From an uncultured Bacteroidota bacterium (GTDB taxonomy: Bacteria; Bacteroidota; Bacteroidia; Chitinophagales; Chitinophagaceae), in assembly GCA_903944755.1 (NCBI GenBank), contig CAJATB010000286.1, positions 1 through 24,083 on the forward strand: a stretch of 24,083 nucleotides of DNA, read 5' to 3'. The notes beneath the pieces were generated by a model that saw nothing but the letters and a program-made list of their open reading frames with translations, was not told the origin of the DNA and searched no databases. Position 1 is the stretch's first letter. Each line of letters begins with the position of its first letter. A program made the position numbers and the translations under genes. Positions 13,900 to 21,760 of this stretch are shown in pieces.

Positions 13900-15012
13900 A
13901 TGCGTTATTATATTATTGCTGGAGAAGCCAGCGGAGATTTACATGGTGCTAATTTAATTAAAGCAATTAAAGCAAAAGATGCTGACGCAACCATCCAATG
14001 TTGGGGTGGCGATTTAATGCAAGCTGCCGGCGGAAATTTAGTAAAACATTATAGGACATTAGCTTTTATGGGTTTTGTAGAAGTATTATTGAACCTACAC
14101 ACCATTCTTTCAAATATTTCTTTTTGTAAAAAAGATATTGAAGCCTTTAAACCTGATGTAGTAATTTGTATCGACTACCCTGGGTTTAATTTACGCATTG
14201 CAAAATGGGCAAAGCAGAAAGGCTTAAAAGTGATTTATTTTATTGCACCACAAGTATGGGCATGGAAAGAAAACAGGGTGCCCGCTATGCGAGAAAGCAT
14301 TGACCGTTTATTATGCATTCTGCCCTTTGAAAAAAAATATTTTAAAGACCGATGGAATTGGGAGGTGGATTATATTGGGCATCCTTTAATGCAAGTTTTA
14401 GAAAGTCAAACTAATTTGCCACACCCAATACCTAGTTTACAAGGACAATCACTTATTGCTTTATTACCAGGTAGTAGAAAACAAGAAATACTTAAAAAAT
14501 TGCCGGTCATGTTAAGTGTTGTTAAGCATTTCCCTGGGTATCATTTTGCAGTTGCACAAGCACCAGGCCTAGACGATACTTGGTTTGAATCACTTATCCC
14601 TAATGGACAAAATATTCATATTGTAAAAGGCAATACCTACGCATTATTAAATCATAGTAAAGCCGCATTAGTAACTAGTGGTACTGCCACTTTAGAAACT
14701 GCACTTTTAAATGTACCTGAAGTAGTTTGTTATAAAGGGAACCCTATCACTCTTTATTTAGCAAAACGTTTTGTGAAAATTAAATTCATTGCATTGGTGA
14801 ATTTAATTATGGATAGAGAGGTTGTAAAAGAATTAATACAAGAAAATTTAAACACAAAAAATGTTGTTTTGGCATTAAAGCAACTATTAGAAGATCCTGC
14901 TAAACAAGCTCAAATACAAGCCGATTATGCAGCATTGAAAACCGCTTTATACACAGGTGAAAGTGCAACAGAAGTTGCTGCAGCAATTATTTGGGAAGAA
15001 CTCCACAAATAA
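13900..15012 (+). CDS. lpxB: Lipid-A-disaccharide synthase
   Basis: Inner-membrane-associated GT19 glycosyltransferase that joins lipid X to UDP-2,3-diacylglucosamine to form the lipid A disaccharide. The 370-residue product starts MRYYIIAGEASGDLHGA, the family signature. It then has GFVEVL, DVVICIDYPGFNLRIAKWAK, FIAPQVWAWKENR, DYIGHPL, LLPGSRKQEI and ALVTSGTATLETAL, all in the expected order. It starts directly after the stop codon of the small membrane protein gene, indicating translational coupling. Its presence shows a Gram-negative outer membrane. No terminator hairpin was recognised after it; the next gene is on the opposite strand with 24 bases between stop codons. Confidence 0.95.
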   Translation: MRYYIIAGEASGDLHGANLIKAIKAKDADATIQCWGGDLMQAAGGNLVKHYRTLAFMGFVEVLLNLHTILSNISFCKKDIEAFKPDVVICIDYPGFNLRIAKWAKQKGLKVIYFIAPQVWAWKENRVPAMRESIDRLLCILPFEKKYFKDRWNWEVDYIGHPLMQVLESQTNLPHPIPSLQGQSLIALLPGSRKQEILKKLPVMLSVVKHFPGYHFAVAQAPGLDDTWFESLIPNGQNIHIVKGNTYALLNHSKAALVTSGTATLETALLNVPEVVCYKGNPITLYLAKRFVKIKFIALVNLIMDREVVKELIQENLNTKNVVLALKQLLEDPAKQAQIQADYAALKTALYTGESATEVAAAIIWEELHK

Positions 15013-15036
15013 ACAACATGTTAGTTAAACGCAGTT

Positions 15037-15213
15037 CTATTTAAACATCGGCAAAATAACTAGCTTAAAAAGCATCACCAATAAGCCAATCAGAAACATG
15101 AATAGTGAAAGTCGATTCATGCCATGCATTGCCTTAGTCATAGTTGTTCTTTCCACTTTTGGGTCACGCTTTACAATAAATAAATACTCCCCAATTTGTC
15201 TTAAAAATTTCAT
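15037..15213 (-). CDS. Small membrane protein of unknown function, 58 aa
   Basis: A 58-residue ORF from ATG 15213 to TAG 15037. It begins MKFLRQIGEYLFIVKRDP, has a middle basic segment VERTTMTKAMHGMNRLS, and ends with one membrane helix (about residues 36-56, LFMFLIGLLVMLF) and MFK. It resembles a type of short single-helix protein I associate with Bacteroidota genomes, but I cannot name the family with certainty. The amphipathic start and Arg/Lys-rich middle before a hydrophobic helix look like a real protein. A weak -7 candidate TAATTTTA lies upstream on the minus strand. It faces lpxB. Confidence 0.72.
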   Translation of the reverse strand: MKFLRQIGEYLFIVKRDPKVERTTMTKAMHGMNRLSLFMFLIGLLVMLFKLVILPMFK

Positions 15214-15367
15214 ACGTTCTTTTTTATAAAATTAGTTCTTAAATTGGGAAAAAGCTAAAATTATGCAGGCATAGTTTAGGTAATTTAAATCAACTAATTT
15301 CAAGTATAAATACTTAATTTCCGAAACCGATATACTTTTAATTTCATTTAAAATAATAACAAAAAAA

Positions 15368-16009
15368 ATGAAAAAAACTCTATCATCGTTCACTCTATTG
15401 TGTTTACTACTCTCATCTTGTCAAAAGGACTTTAGCAACCACCTAGAAAATATTCAAAGCATTTCTAGTTTAAAATCAGACAAAGAGGTAATTGAACTAT
15501 TAATATTAAATAAAATATTGGTCTCCAAAATGCAAGATAAAAAAGAAAACACTAGTATTTTATTGAAAAAAACAAATCTTACTTTTTTTGAAAAACAACA
15601 ACTATCAAATATTCTAGGATTTGATACAATAAAGGATTGTGAGTCATTTTTTGAAAAACAATCAACTTTATTAATCTCAATCAAGAAAAGATATTCATCC
15701 TTACCAAAATGGACAAAAATAGAATTACAAAATATATTAAATGAAATTGAAAATGAAAACACTAACATTGTAAAAAAGTCACTCAGAATGAGCAACAAGT
15801 GTGACGATAGATTTAAGAATTGCTCAAAACTAAGCAATATTATATACACTGCAGAAGTTATTGGATGCACTACCACTGCAATAGGCATAGGAGTTGTTAC
15901 TGGCGGATGGGGTGGTGTATTTTTTCAAAGTATATGTGGAGCAACCGCTTTGGAACACTTACAAGCAATGAGAACTGAATGTCAATTAGATTACTCTGAT
16001 TGTAAATAA
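15368..16009 (+). CDS. Lipoprotein with Cys-rich, Gly-rich C-terminus
   Basis: A 213-residue protein of no recognised family. A signal peptide ends in the lipobox LLSSC with Cys18 as the lipidated residue, so it should be membrane-anchored. Residues 30-140 are charged and helical, rich in Lys, Glu and Asn. The last 69 residues differ: six cysteines (145, 152, 167, 190, 205, 212) bracket a hydrophobic, Gly-rich segment (about 158-190: AIGIGVVTGGWGGVFF). This layout, a helical leader then a disulfide-prone hydrophobic module, recalls helical Cys-rich bacteriocin precursors such as halocin C8 or fulvocin C-related lipoproteins; that is only pattern resemblance. The gene is more AT-rich than its neighbours and is followed after 6 bases by a small membrane protein gene. 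Confidence 0.82.
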   Translation: MKKTLSSFTLLCLLLSSCQKDFSNHLENIQSISSLKSDKEVIELLILNKILVSKMQDKKENTSILLKKTNLTFFEKQQLSNILGFDTIKDCESFFEKQSTLLISIKKRYSSLPKWTKIELQNILNEIENENTNIVKKSLRMSNKCDDRFKNCSKLSNIIYTAEVIGCTTTAIGIGVVTGGWGGVFFQSICGATALEHLQAMRTECQLDYSDCK

Positions 16010-16015
16010 ATAAAT

Positions 16016-16252
16016 ATGACAAAAAAAAATAAGGCAACTTTGCTTCTTTTAAGCATACTTTCTATTTTCTCAATGTCATTTTATTACAGCAACTCACCTT
16101 GGTATAATATTAAAATTGGGATAATATTGACAACCCTATCATTTTTAGGCACTGTCACGCTAGTTGTTTTAAAAGGGCAATGCAATAAAAAGAATTATAT
16201 TATTATTGCATTGTGTGTGGCACTCTTACTAGCTCAATTAATAATGAAATAG
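16016..16252 (+). CDS. Small three-helix membrane protein, partner of the lipoprotein
   Basis: A 78-residue protein with three predicted membrane helices: about residues 8-24, 32-52 and 61-77. They are separated by short polar loops (YYSNSPWYN and KGQCNKKN). No family is recognised. It starts 6 bases after the lipoprotein stop codon, so the two are almost certainly co-expressed. Small multi-helix membrane proteins beside secreted toxic peptides are often immunity proteins, which is one reading here; it could equally be an accessory factor of the lipoprotein. The stop codon is only 3 bases from the stop of convergent metX, and no terminator is visible between them. Confidence 0.75.
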   Translation: MTKKNKATLLLLSILSIFSMSFYYSNSPWYNIKIGIILTTLSFLGTVTLVVLKGQCNKKNYIIIALCVALLLAQLIMK

Positions 16253-16255
16253 TAG

Positions 16256-17278
16256 CTAGCCTAGATTACCCAACCAGGCTTTTAAATTTGTAGTTATTTG
16301 AGCTGTTTCAATAATAAAACCATCGTGCCCATACAAAGAATCAATGGCTACCAAAGTCGCATTAGGCATATGTTGTTCCATGAAACGTTGCTCATCCAGA
16401 GGACATAAAATATCACTATTAATGCCCATAATAAATGTTGGGATTTGTATGCCCGCTAATGTTGCCATTAAATTACCACCACGTTTACGTGCTAAATGAT
16501 GACTGTCCATTGATTTTGTCAACAACCAATAACTATAAGCATTAAAGCGTTTAACCAATTTGTCTCCTTGGTAAATCATGTAAGCGGAGGCTTTGAAATT
16601 ATCTATTTTTTCGGGATCTTCGTCGGTTTGCTTTTCTTGAAAAATGGCATAATTACGATAAGTTAACATGCCAATAGCACGTGCTGCTTTTAACCCTTTT
16701 GCACCTGCATTTGGCTTTGCTTCTTTCCATGTGCAATCGGCTTCAATTGCTAAACGTTGCGCGGTATGAACTGCAACCCCCCAAGCGCTTTCCGAAGGGG
16801 ATGTAGCAATTAAGAACATTTTTTCAATAACCTTAGGCTCAAAGATAGCCCACTCCAGTGCTTGGTAGCCTCCCATACTTCCACCCATTAATAAATCAAT
16901 ATGTTCAATGCCTAAATGTTGGCGTAACAAGATATGAGCTTGCACCATATCACGGATAGTAATAGTTGGAAAATTGTCATAGCTAATGGAGGTTCCTATA
17001 TCATCAATACTTAAAGGGCCAGTTGAACCATAGCAAGAGCCAATAATATTCGCACAAACAATATAATAGTCAGTTGGATTTATTAAACAACCTTCTCCTA
17101 CTAGCCCTTTCCACCAATCAGTGACATCGGAATTAGCAGTAAGCGCATGACATACCCAGGCCACTTTCTTACCTGGGGTAAACTCACCGTAAGTATGATA
17201 GGCTATTTTTAGTTGTGGTAAACTCACCCCGCATTCTAAGGTAAACGGCTGATTATAATGATATACTAATGGGCCCAT
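16256..17278 (-). CDS. metX: Homoserine O-acetyltransferase family protein
   Basis: Acylates homoserine with acetyl-CoA (or succinyl-CoA), activating it for methionine synthesis. The 340-residue alpha/beta-hydrolase has the nucleophile elbow GGSMGG with Ser134. Asp289 in NSDILCP and His318 in GHDGF complete the triad. CHALTANSDV, NIIGSCYGSTGP and GGNLMATLAG are further MetX motifs. Whether acetyl or succinyl is used cannot be decided from motifs alone. It is divergent from the OsmC-like gene and metZ, with about 96 bases between. Its minus-strand upstream sequence has a seven-of-eight -7 match (TTACTTTG). No SAM riboswitch-like structure is evident in the short leader. Confidence 0.93.
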   Translation of the reverse strand: MGPLVYHYNQPFTLECGVSLPQLKIAYHTYGEFTPGKKVAWVCHALTANSDVTDWWKGLVGEGCLINPTDYYIVCANIIGSCYGSTGPLSIDDIGTSISYDNFPTITIRDMVQAHILLRQHLGIEHIDLLMGGSMGGYQALEWAIFEPKVIEKMFLIATSPSESAWGVAVHTAQRLAIEADCTWKEAKPNAGAKGLKAARAIGMLTYRNYAIFQEKQTDEDPEKIDNFKASAYMIYQGDKLVKRFNAYSYWLLTKSMDSHHLARKRGGNLMATLAGIQIPTFIMGINSDILCPLDEQRFMEQHMPNATLVAIDSLYGHDGFIIETAQITTNLKAWLGNLG

Positions 17279-17317
17279 TTTTTACTGTTCTTATGCAAAG
17301 TAACTACACATTTGTTT

Positions 17318-17325
17318 TACATTTG
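17318..17325 (+). promoter_or_regulatory. Predicted -7 element of the OsmC-like gene
   Basis: TACATTTG matches TAnnTTTG exactly, 49 bases before the chosen ATG at 17375. No TTTG stands at the usual -33 distance. The longer ORF that starts at 17312 overlaps this box, which favours the ATG at 17375. Confidence 0.35.
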
Positions 17326-17374
17326 CATAAAGACTGGAATTTATATTTCGCCAAATACTAACAAGCATTCACCT

Positions 17375-17794
17375 ATGGCAAGGATTCATTTAAAGCAAAT
17401 AGACAAAGACTATCAATTTATAACTACCGACGAAGCAGGCCAACAAATGACTATGGATATTCCGGTAGATCAAGGAGGCCATGGCAATGGTGTGCGTCCT
17501 ATGCAAGCTTTATTAAGCGCCTTAGGGGGATGCAGTGCTGTTGATGTGGTGATGATTTTAAAAAAACAAAAAGAAAGCATTGAGCACTTTGAAATGATTA
17601 TTAATGGAGAACGTGAAGTAGGCAAAGAACCTGCTTTATGGTCAGCCATAAATATTGTGTTTCAGTTAAAAGGAACAATGAGTAAAGAAAAGGCCGAAAA
17701 AGCATGTGCTTTATCGATGGATAAATATTGCTCTGTGGCTGCGACTTTAAGAGCAGCAGGGGCCGTTATCACATGGGAGGTTGAAATAGGATAA
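17375..17794 (+). CDS. OsmC/Ohr-family protein
   Basis: Small redox protein of the OsmC superfamily, whose studied members reduce organic hydroperoxides with a cysteine pair. In the 139-residue form (MARIHLKQID) the two conserved cysteines are Cys53 in ALGGCSAVDV and Cys119 in MDKYCSVAATL, the layout of the YhfA-like OsmC branch. The frame is open 63 bases upstream, but those residues are not OsmC-like, so the ATG at 17375 is chosen. It lies between divergent metX and metZ, 99 bases upstream of metZ with no terminator between, so co-transcription with metZ is possible. The substrate is unknown. Confidence 0.9.
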   Translation: MARIHLKQIDKDYQFITTDEAGQQMTMDIPVDQGGHGNGVRPMQALLSALGGCSAVDVVMILKKQKESIEHFEMIINGEREVGKEPALWSAINIVFQLKGTMSKEKAEKACALSMDKYCSVAATLRAAGAVITWEVEIG

Positions 17795-17893
17795 CCTTAA
17801 TAAATAATAATTTGGATTAAATTATCTAGCATAAATTATTAGCATTACGAAACGAGAGAAATACATTTTTTGAAAATAGAAGTACAAAGCATT

Positions 17894-19060
17894 ATGAAGC
17901 ATAATCAATCAAAATTAATAAGAACACAAACTGAACGTACTCCCGAAGGAGAACATGCTACCCCATTGTTTTTAACAAGTAGCTTTTGTTTTGATGATGC
18001 CGAAGACATGCGTGCTGCATTTGCTGACGAAACGGATGACAATATTTATAGTCGCTTTTCAAACCCTAACGTAAAAGAATTTGTGGACCGTTTATGCATT
18101 TTAGAAAATGCTGAAGCTGGCTTTGCAACCGCGAGTGGCATGAGCGCCGTATTTGGTTCATTCATGGCTTTATTAAAAAAGGGAGACCATTTATTATCAT
18201 GCAATTCTATTTTTGGAAGTACGCATACTGTGATATCAAAATATTTGCCTAAGTACGGAATGGAATTTGGCTATGTTAGCGCTAATGCAACTGCTGCACA
18301 GTGGGAAGCTGCTATTCAGCCGAACACAAAAATGATATACCTAGAAACCCCTACCAATCCCGGGTTAGATTTAGTTGACATTGCGATGGTAAGTGCTATT
18401 GCAAAAAAACATAACGTACTCTTAAACGTGGACAATTGTTTTGCAACACCAATTGGCCAAACACCCATTGAATTAGGTGCCGACTTAGTCATACATTCTG
18501 CAACAAAATGGATTGACGGACAAGGTCGAGTTTTAGGTGGTGCTATTGTTGGAACAAAAGAATTGATTAAAGAAATATATTCATTTTGTAGAAGCACAGG
18601 GCCTTCTCTTTCTCCATTTAATGCGTGGGTACTTAGTAAAAGTTTAGAGACTTTAGAAGTTAGAATGGAACGTCATTGTAGCAATGCCTTATATATTGCG
18701 GAAAAATTAGAAGGACATGCAAAAATTAATTTTGTAAAATATCCTTTCTTAACAAGTCACCCTCATTATGCAATTGCTAAAAAACAAATGAAAAATGGAG
18801 GAGGTATAGTTTGTTTTGAAATTAAGGGCGGCATTGAAGCTGGACGTAAGTTCTTAAATAGTTTAAAAATGTTGTCACTTACGGCAAACTTAGGGGACAC
18901 AAGAAGTATTGCTTCCCACCCAGCTAGTACCACACACGCTAAATTATCAGAGGAAGAACGCCAAGCTACTAGTATCACTCCCGGGCTTATAAGAATTTCA
19001 GTTGGCCTTGAGCACCGAGAAGATATTTTAGCAGATATTTCACAAGCTTTAGAAGCCTAA
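17894..19060 (+). CDS. metZ: O-succinyl/O-acetylhomoserine sulfhydrylase (Cys/Met metabolism PLP enzyme)
   Basis: PLP-dependent enzyme of the cystathionine gamma-synthase fold. Its likely reaction is to join an activated homoserine and sulfide to give homocysteine. The 388-residue form from the ATG at 17894 begins MKHNQSKLIRTQ; the TTG eight codons earlier is less likely. Key motifs are YSRFSNPN, ATASGMSAV, YLETPTNPG, NVDNCFATP and HSATKWIDGQGRVLGG, in which Lys205 holds PLP. The DGQGR-VLGG form is typical of MetZ rather than MetB. With metX next door it completes a direct sulfhydrylation route. A strong terminator follows. Confidence 0.9.
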   Translation: MKHNQSKLIRTQTERTPEGEHATPLFLTSSFCFDDAEDMRAAFADETDDNIYSRFSNPNVKEFVDRLCILENAEAGFATASGMSAVFGSFMALLKKGDHLLSCNSIFGSTHTVISKYLPKYGMEFGYVSANATAAQWEAAIQPNTKMIYLETPTNPGLDLVDIAMVSAIAKKHNVLLNVDNCFATPIGQTPIELGADLVIHSATKWIDGQGRVLGGAIVGTKELIKEIYSFCRSTGPSLSPFNAWVLSKSLETLEVRMERHCSNALYIAEKLEGHAKINFVKYPFLTSHPHYAIAKKQMKNGGGIVCFEIKGGIEAGRKFLNSLKMLSLTANLGDTRSIASHPASTTHAKLSEEERQATSITPGLIRISVGLEHREDILADISQALEA

Positions 19061-19084
19061 ATTATTAAAATAATAACAACCCTT

Positions 19085-19120
19085 AGTCCCGCCATTTTTG
19101 AATAAAAGGCGGGACTTTTT
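19085..19120 (+). terminator. Intrinsic terminator of metZ
   Basis: A 9-bp stem AGTCCCGCC / GGCGGGACT (19085-19093 and 19108-19116), with a 14-base loop, is followed by a five-base T tract. Confidence 0.93.
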
Positions 19121-19223
19121 ATTTAGCAATAGTTTGTAAATTTTAATTGATTTCAGGCGGATGATTTGTGATTTATTAGTATATTGAATACGCTAAAAAC
19201 AAACTAACGATAAAAACAAACCT

Positions 19224-20423
19224 ATGAAATTAAAAACTGGTGTATTACTAGCTGCTATGATGTTCCTTCAATATTATATTTGGGGTGCTTGGTATGTAAC
19301 TATGGGTACTTATATGGGTGAGGTATTAAAAAGTTCTGGTGTCGCAATTGGTGCTGCTTATGGTGCAGGTGCTATAGCCACTATCATCTCCCCTTTCTTT
19401 GTAGGAATGATAGCTGATAAGTTTTTTGCTGCTCAAAAAATTATGGGTGTATTGCACCTATTGGGTGCAGCATTATTATATTATGCAACACAAGTAAATA
19501 GTGAAAGCTTTTATTGGGTTGTTTTAGTGTATTCTTTATTATACATGCCTACTATTGCTTTAAGTAATAGTGTTGCATTTGCTCAAATGACCGACCCTGG
19601 AAAACAATTTCCTTGGATTCGCGTATTTGGAACATTAGGTTGGATTGTTGCAGGATTAATTATAAGCCAATTAGGCATTGAAAAAACAGCAGGCACTTTC
19701 CAAGTAGCTGCAGGTGTTTCGGTTGCGTTAGGTTTATTAAGTTTTGCATTACCTAATACCCCGCCAAAAGGTGCAGGTACGGCTACTTCGGTTGGAAGTA
19801 TTGTAGGAAAAGATGCTTTTATTTTATTGAAAGACAAATCCTTCTTGGTGTTTTTTGTTGCTGCTATATTCATTTGTATTCCGCTTTCTTTTTACTATGG
19901 TTTTGCCAACCCCTTCTTAAATGAATTGGGCTTAGAAAACGTAGCTGGTAAGATGACTATGGGCCAAATGTCTGAAGCAATATTTATTTTAGCTATTCCT
20001 TTCTTATTCAATAAAATTGGTGTGAAAAATATGCTTATTTTAGGAATGAGTGCTTGGGTATTACGTTATGTATGTTTTGCGTATGGTACTATAGATGCAA
20101 GCTGGATGTTATATGCAGGTATTATTTTACATGGTATTTGCTATGACTTTTTCTTTGTTACTGGTTATATGTACACCGAAAACAAAGCTGGCGCAGCAAT
20201 TAAGAATGCAGCACAAGGCTTATTCACTTTTGCAACTTATGGGGTGGGTATGTTTATTGGTACTTGGTACAGCGGATATGTAGTAGACCAAAATAAAGTG
20301 GGTGATACAGCGCACAATTGGACTACTATTTGGCTAACGCCTGCGGCAATTGCTGGGGCAGTATTAATTGCATTTATATTTTCTTTTAAAGAGAAGAAAA
20401 ATACAGCCCAAGTAGCTGCTTAA
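19224..20423 (+). CDS. MFS transporter, nucleoside:H+ symporter (NupG-like) family
   Basis: Inner-membrane permease of 399 residues with about 12 hydrophobic helices. It begins MKLKTGVLLAAMMFLQYYIWGAWYVTMG; the LQYYIWGAWYVT start and the GAIATIISPFFVGMIADKFF loop resemble the NHS (nucleoside:H+ symporter) branch of the major facilitator superfamily. The segment FPWIRVFGTLGWIVAGL is also typical. In Bacteroidota such genes often lie beside sugar-related dehydrogenases, as here, so the substrate may be a nucleoside or a sugar derivative; this is inference. A terminator separates it from the oxidoreductase gene 65 bases on. No full promoter consensus was found upstream. Confidence 0.88.
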   Translation: MKLKTGVLLAAMMFLQYYIWGAWYVTMGTYMGEVLKSSGVAIGAAYGAGAIATIISPFFVGMIADKFFAAQKIMGVLHLLGAALLYYATQVNSESFYWVVLVYSLLYMPTIALSNSVAFAQMTDPGKQFPWIRVFGTLGWIVAGLIISQLGIEKTAGTFQVAAGVSVALGLLSFALPNTPPKGAGTATSVGSIVGKDAFILLKDKSFLVFFVAAIFICIPLSFYYGFANPFLNELGLENVAGKMTMGQMSEAIFILAIPFLFNKIGVKNMLILGMSAWVLRYVCFAYGTIDASWMLYAGIILHGICYDFFFVTGYMYTENKAGAAIKNAAQGLFTFATYGVGMFIGTWYSGYVVDQNKVGDTAHNWTTIWLTPAAIAGAVLIAFIFSFKEKKNTAQVAA

Positions 20424-20434
20424 AAAACTACTTC

Positions 20435-20461
20435 AAAGCCTACCTTTGGGTAGGCTTTTTT
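20435..20461 (+). terminator. Intrinsic terminator of the MFS gene
   Basis: A 10-bp stem AAAGCCTACC / GGTAGGCTTT (20435-20444 and 20449-20458) with a TTTG tetraloop is followed by a T tract. It lies between the transporter and the oxidoreductase gene and may only partly stop transcription. Confidence 0.93.
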
Positions 20462-20488
20462 ATTTATTAACTGAATTAATATTACAAG

Positions 20489-21679
20489 ATGAGAATCGCA
20501 ATGTTAGGTGCAGGATTTATTGGCAGGTTTTATGCCGATGCATTACAAGGTTATAGAAGTAAGGACAAGGTTGTAAGTATTTATGCGCGTCGCGAAGAAG
20601 CTGCTAAGCAATTTGCTACCGATTATAATTGTGCCCATTGGACCACTGAAATGGAGGAAGCTATCGCCCATCCAGATGTAGATGTGGTTTGTATTTCCTT
20701 GCCAAACCATATTCATGAAATAGCGGTGATGCTTTGTTGTAAACACAAAAAAGCAGTCATGACTACTAAACCTTTAGGACGTAATGCCGCCGAAGCAAAA
20801 AGAATGCTTATAGCTGTAGAGGAAGCAGGTATTTTTAACGGCTATTTGGAAGACTTAGTATATACCCCAAAATTCATTAAAGCGTCCCAAAGTGTCAAGG
20901 AAGGCGCTATAGGACGTGTATTGTGGGCTAAATCAAGGGAGACCCACCCTGGTCCCCACAGTGAGTGGTTTTGGGATATTAACCAAGCAGGAGGTGGATG
21001 CATATTAGACCTTGGTTGTCATTGTATAGAAATTGCACGTAGTTATATTGGTAAGGATATTAAACCAATTGAAGTTATGTGTTGGGCCGATACACAAGTA
21101 AAGCCAATTGATGCCGAAGACCATGCCATTGGTTTAGTGAAATACGAAAATGGAGCTATAGGACAATTTGAAGTGAGTTGGACCTTCCGTGGTGGCTTAG
21201 ACTTACGGGATGAAGTAATGGGAACCGAAGGTACAATTTGGATAAATAGTTTTTTAAGAACCGGTTTTGAAATGTTCACTACTGGAAAAGGAGGCGACTA
21301 TATTGCTGAAAAAGCAGAAAGCGACCGCGGCTGGTTATTTCCAGTTGGTGATGAATTAAATGAATTGGGTTACAACCATATGTTTATGGATATGTTTAAT
21401 TCCATGGAGAAAGGCGAAGCCCCAAAAGAAACATTTTATGATGGGTATATAGTGAATTCTATTATTGATGCAGCATATCGTTCAGCTAAATCAAAATTAT
21501 GGGAGCCTGTAAATTTAGACATTTGGAGAGGCAAATCTGGATTGACTAAAGAAAGCCATTTGGTTGAATACGATGCTGAACATTATTTAGTGAAAGAAGA
21601 AATGACACATTACGGTGCAAAAAAACTAATACTAAAAAATAAAATTACTGGAAAGATTTCAGAGCAAACTATTAATTAA
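20489..21679 (+). CDS. Gfo/Idh/MocA-family oxidoreductase
   Basis: NAD(P)-dependent dehydrogenase of 396 residues, typically acting on sugars, inositols or their derivatives. The N-terminal Rossmann fold has GAGFIGR (7-13). TTKPLGRN corresponds to the EKP motif, with the Glu replaced by Thr and the Lys kept. The C-terminal domain carries DLGCHCIEIA, which fits the DxGxH active-site pattern, and EVSWTFRGGLDLRDEVMGTEGTI. There is no signal peptide, so it is cytoplasmic. It follows the MFS transporter on the same strand, suggesting uptake and oxidation of one compound. The substrate cannot be named. Confidence 0.9.
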   Translation: MRIAMLGAGFIGRFYADALQGYRSKDKVVSIYARREEAAKQFATDYNCAHWTTEMEEAIAHPDVDVVCISLPNHIHEIAVMLCCKHKKAVMTTKPLGRNAAEAKRMLIAVEEAGIFNGYLEDLVYTPKFIKASQSVKEGAIGRVLWAKSRETHPGPHSEWFWDINQAGGGCILDLGCHCIEIARSYIGKDIKPIEVMCWADTQVKPIDAEDHAIGLVKYENGAIGQFEVSWTFRGGLDLRDEVMGTEGTIWINSFLRTGFEMFTTGKGGDYIAEKAESDRGWLFPVGDELNELGYNHMFMDMFNSMEKGEAPKETFYDGYIVNSIIDAAYRSAKSKLWEPVNLDIWRGKSGLTKESHLVEYDAEHYLVKEEMTHYGAKKLILKNKITGKISEQTIN

Positions 21680-21703
21680 ATTTATCTTATTTGTGCTTCT
21701 CTG

Positions 21704-21734
21704 AATGCCTCACTCTTATAAAGTGAGGCATTTT
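21704..21734 (+). terminator. Intrinsic terminator of the Gfo/Idh/MocA gene
   Basis: An 11-bp stem AATGCCTCACT / AGTGAGGCATT (21704-21714 and 21722-21732) with a 7-base loop runs into Ts. It serves the plus strand; there is no T tract on the minus side for the convergent DUF1501 gene. Confidence 0.92.
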
Positions 21735-21760
21735 ATTTATTAAAAACTTATTGGAGCTGT

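Noticed and set aside
15454..15888. 144-codon minus-strand frame opposite the lipoprotein gene
   Set aside because: The plus-strand frame has a signal peptide and lipobox and a close downstream partner; the antisense frame is low-complexity and explained by the AT-rich composition.
16250..16260. Shared terminator between the small membrane protein gene and metX
   Set aside because: Only 3 bases separate the stop codons and no hairpin with a T tract is visible there.
17279..17374. SAM riboswitch upstream of metX or metZ
   Set aside because: The leader is short and I could not find paired elements resembling any SAM riboswitch class.
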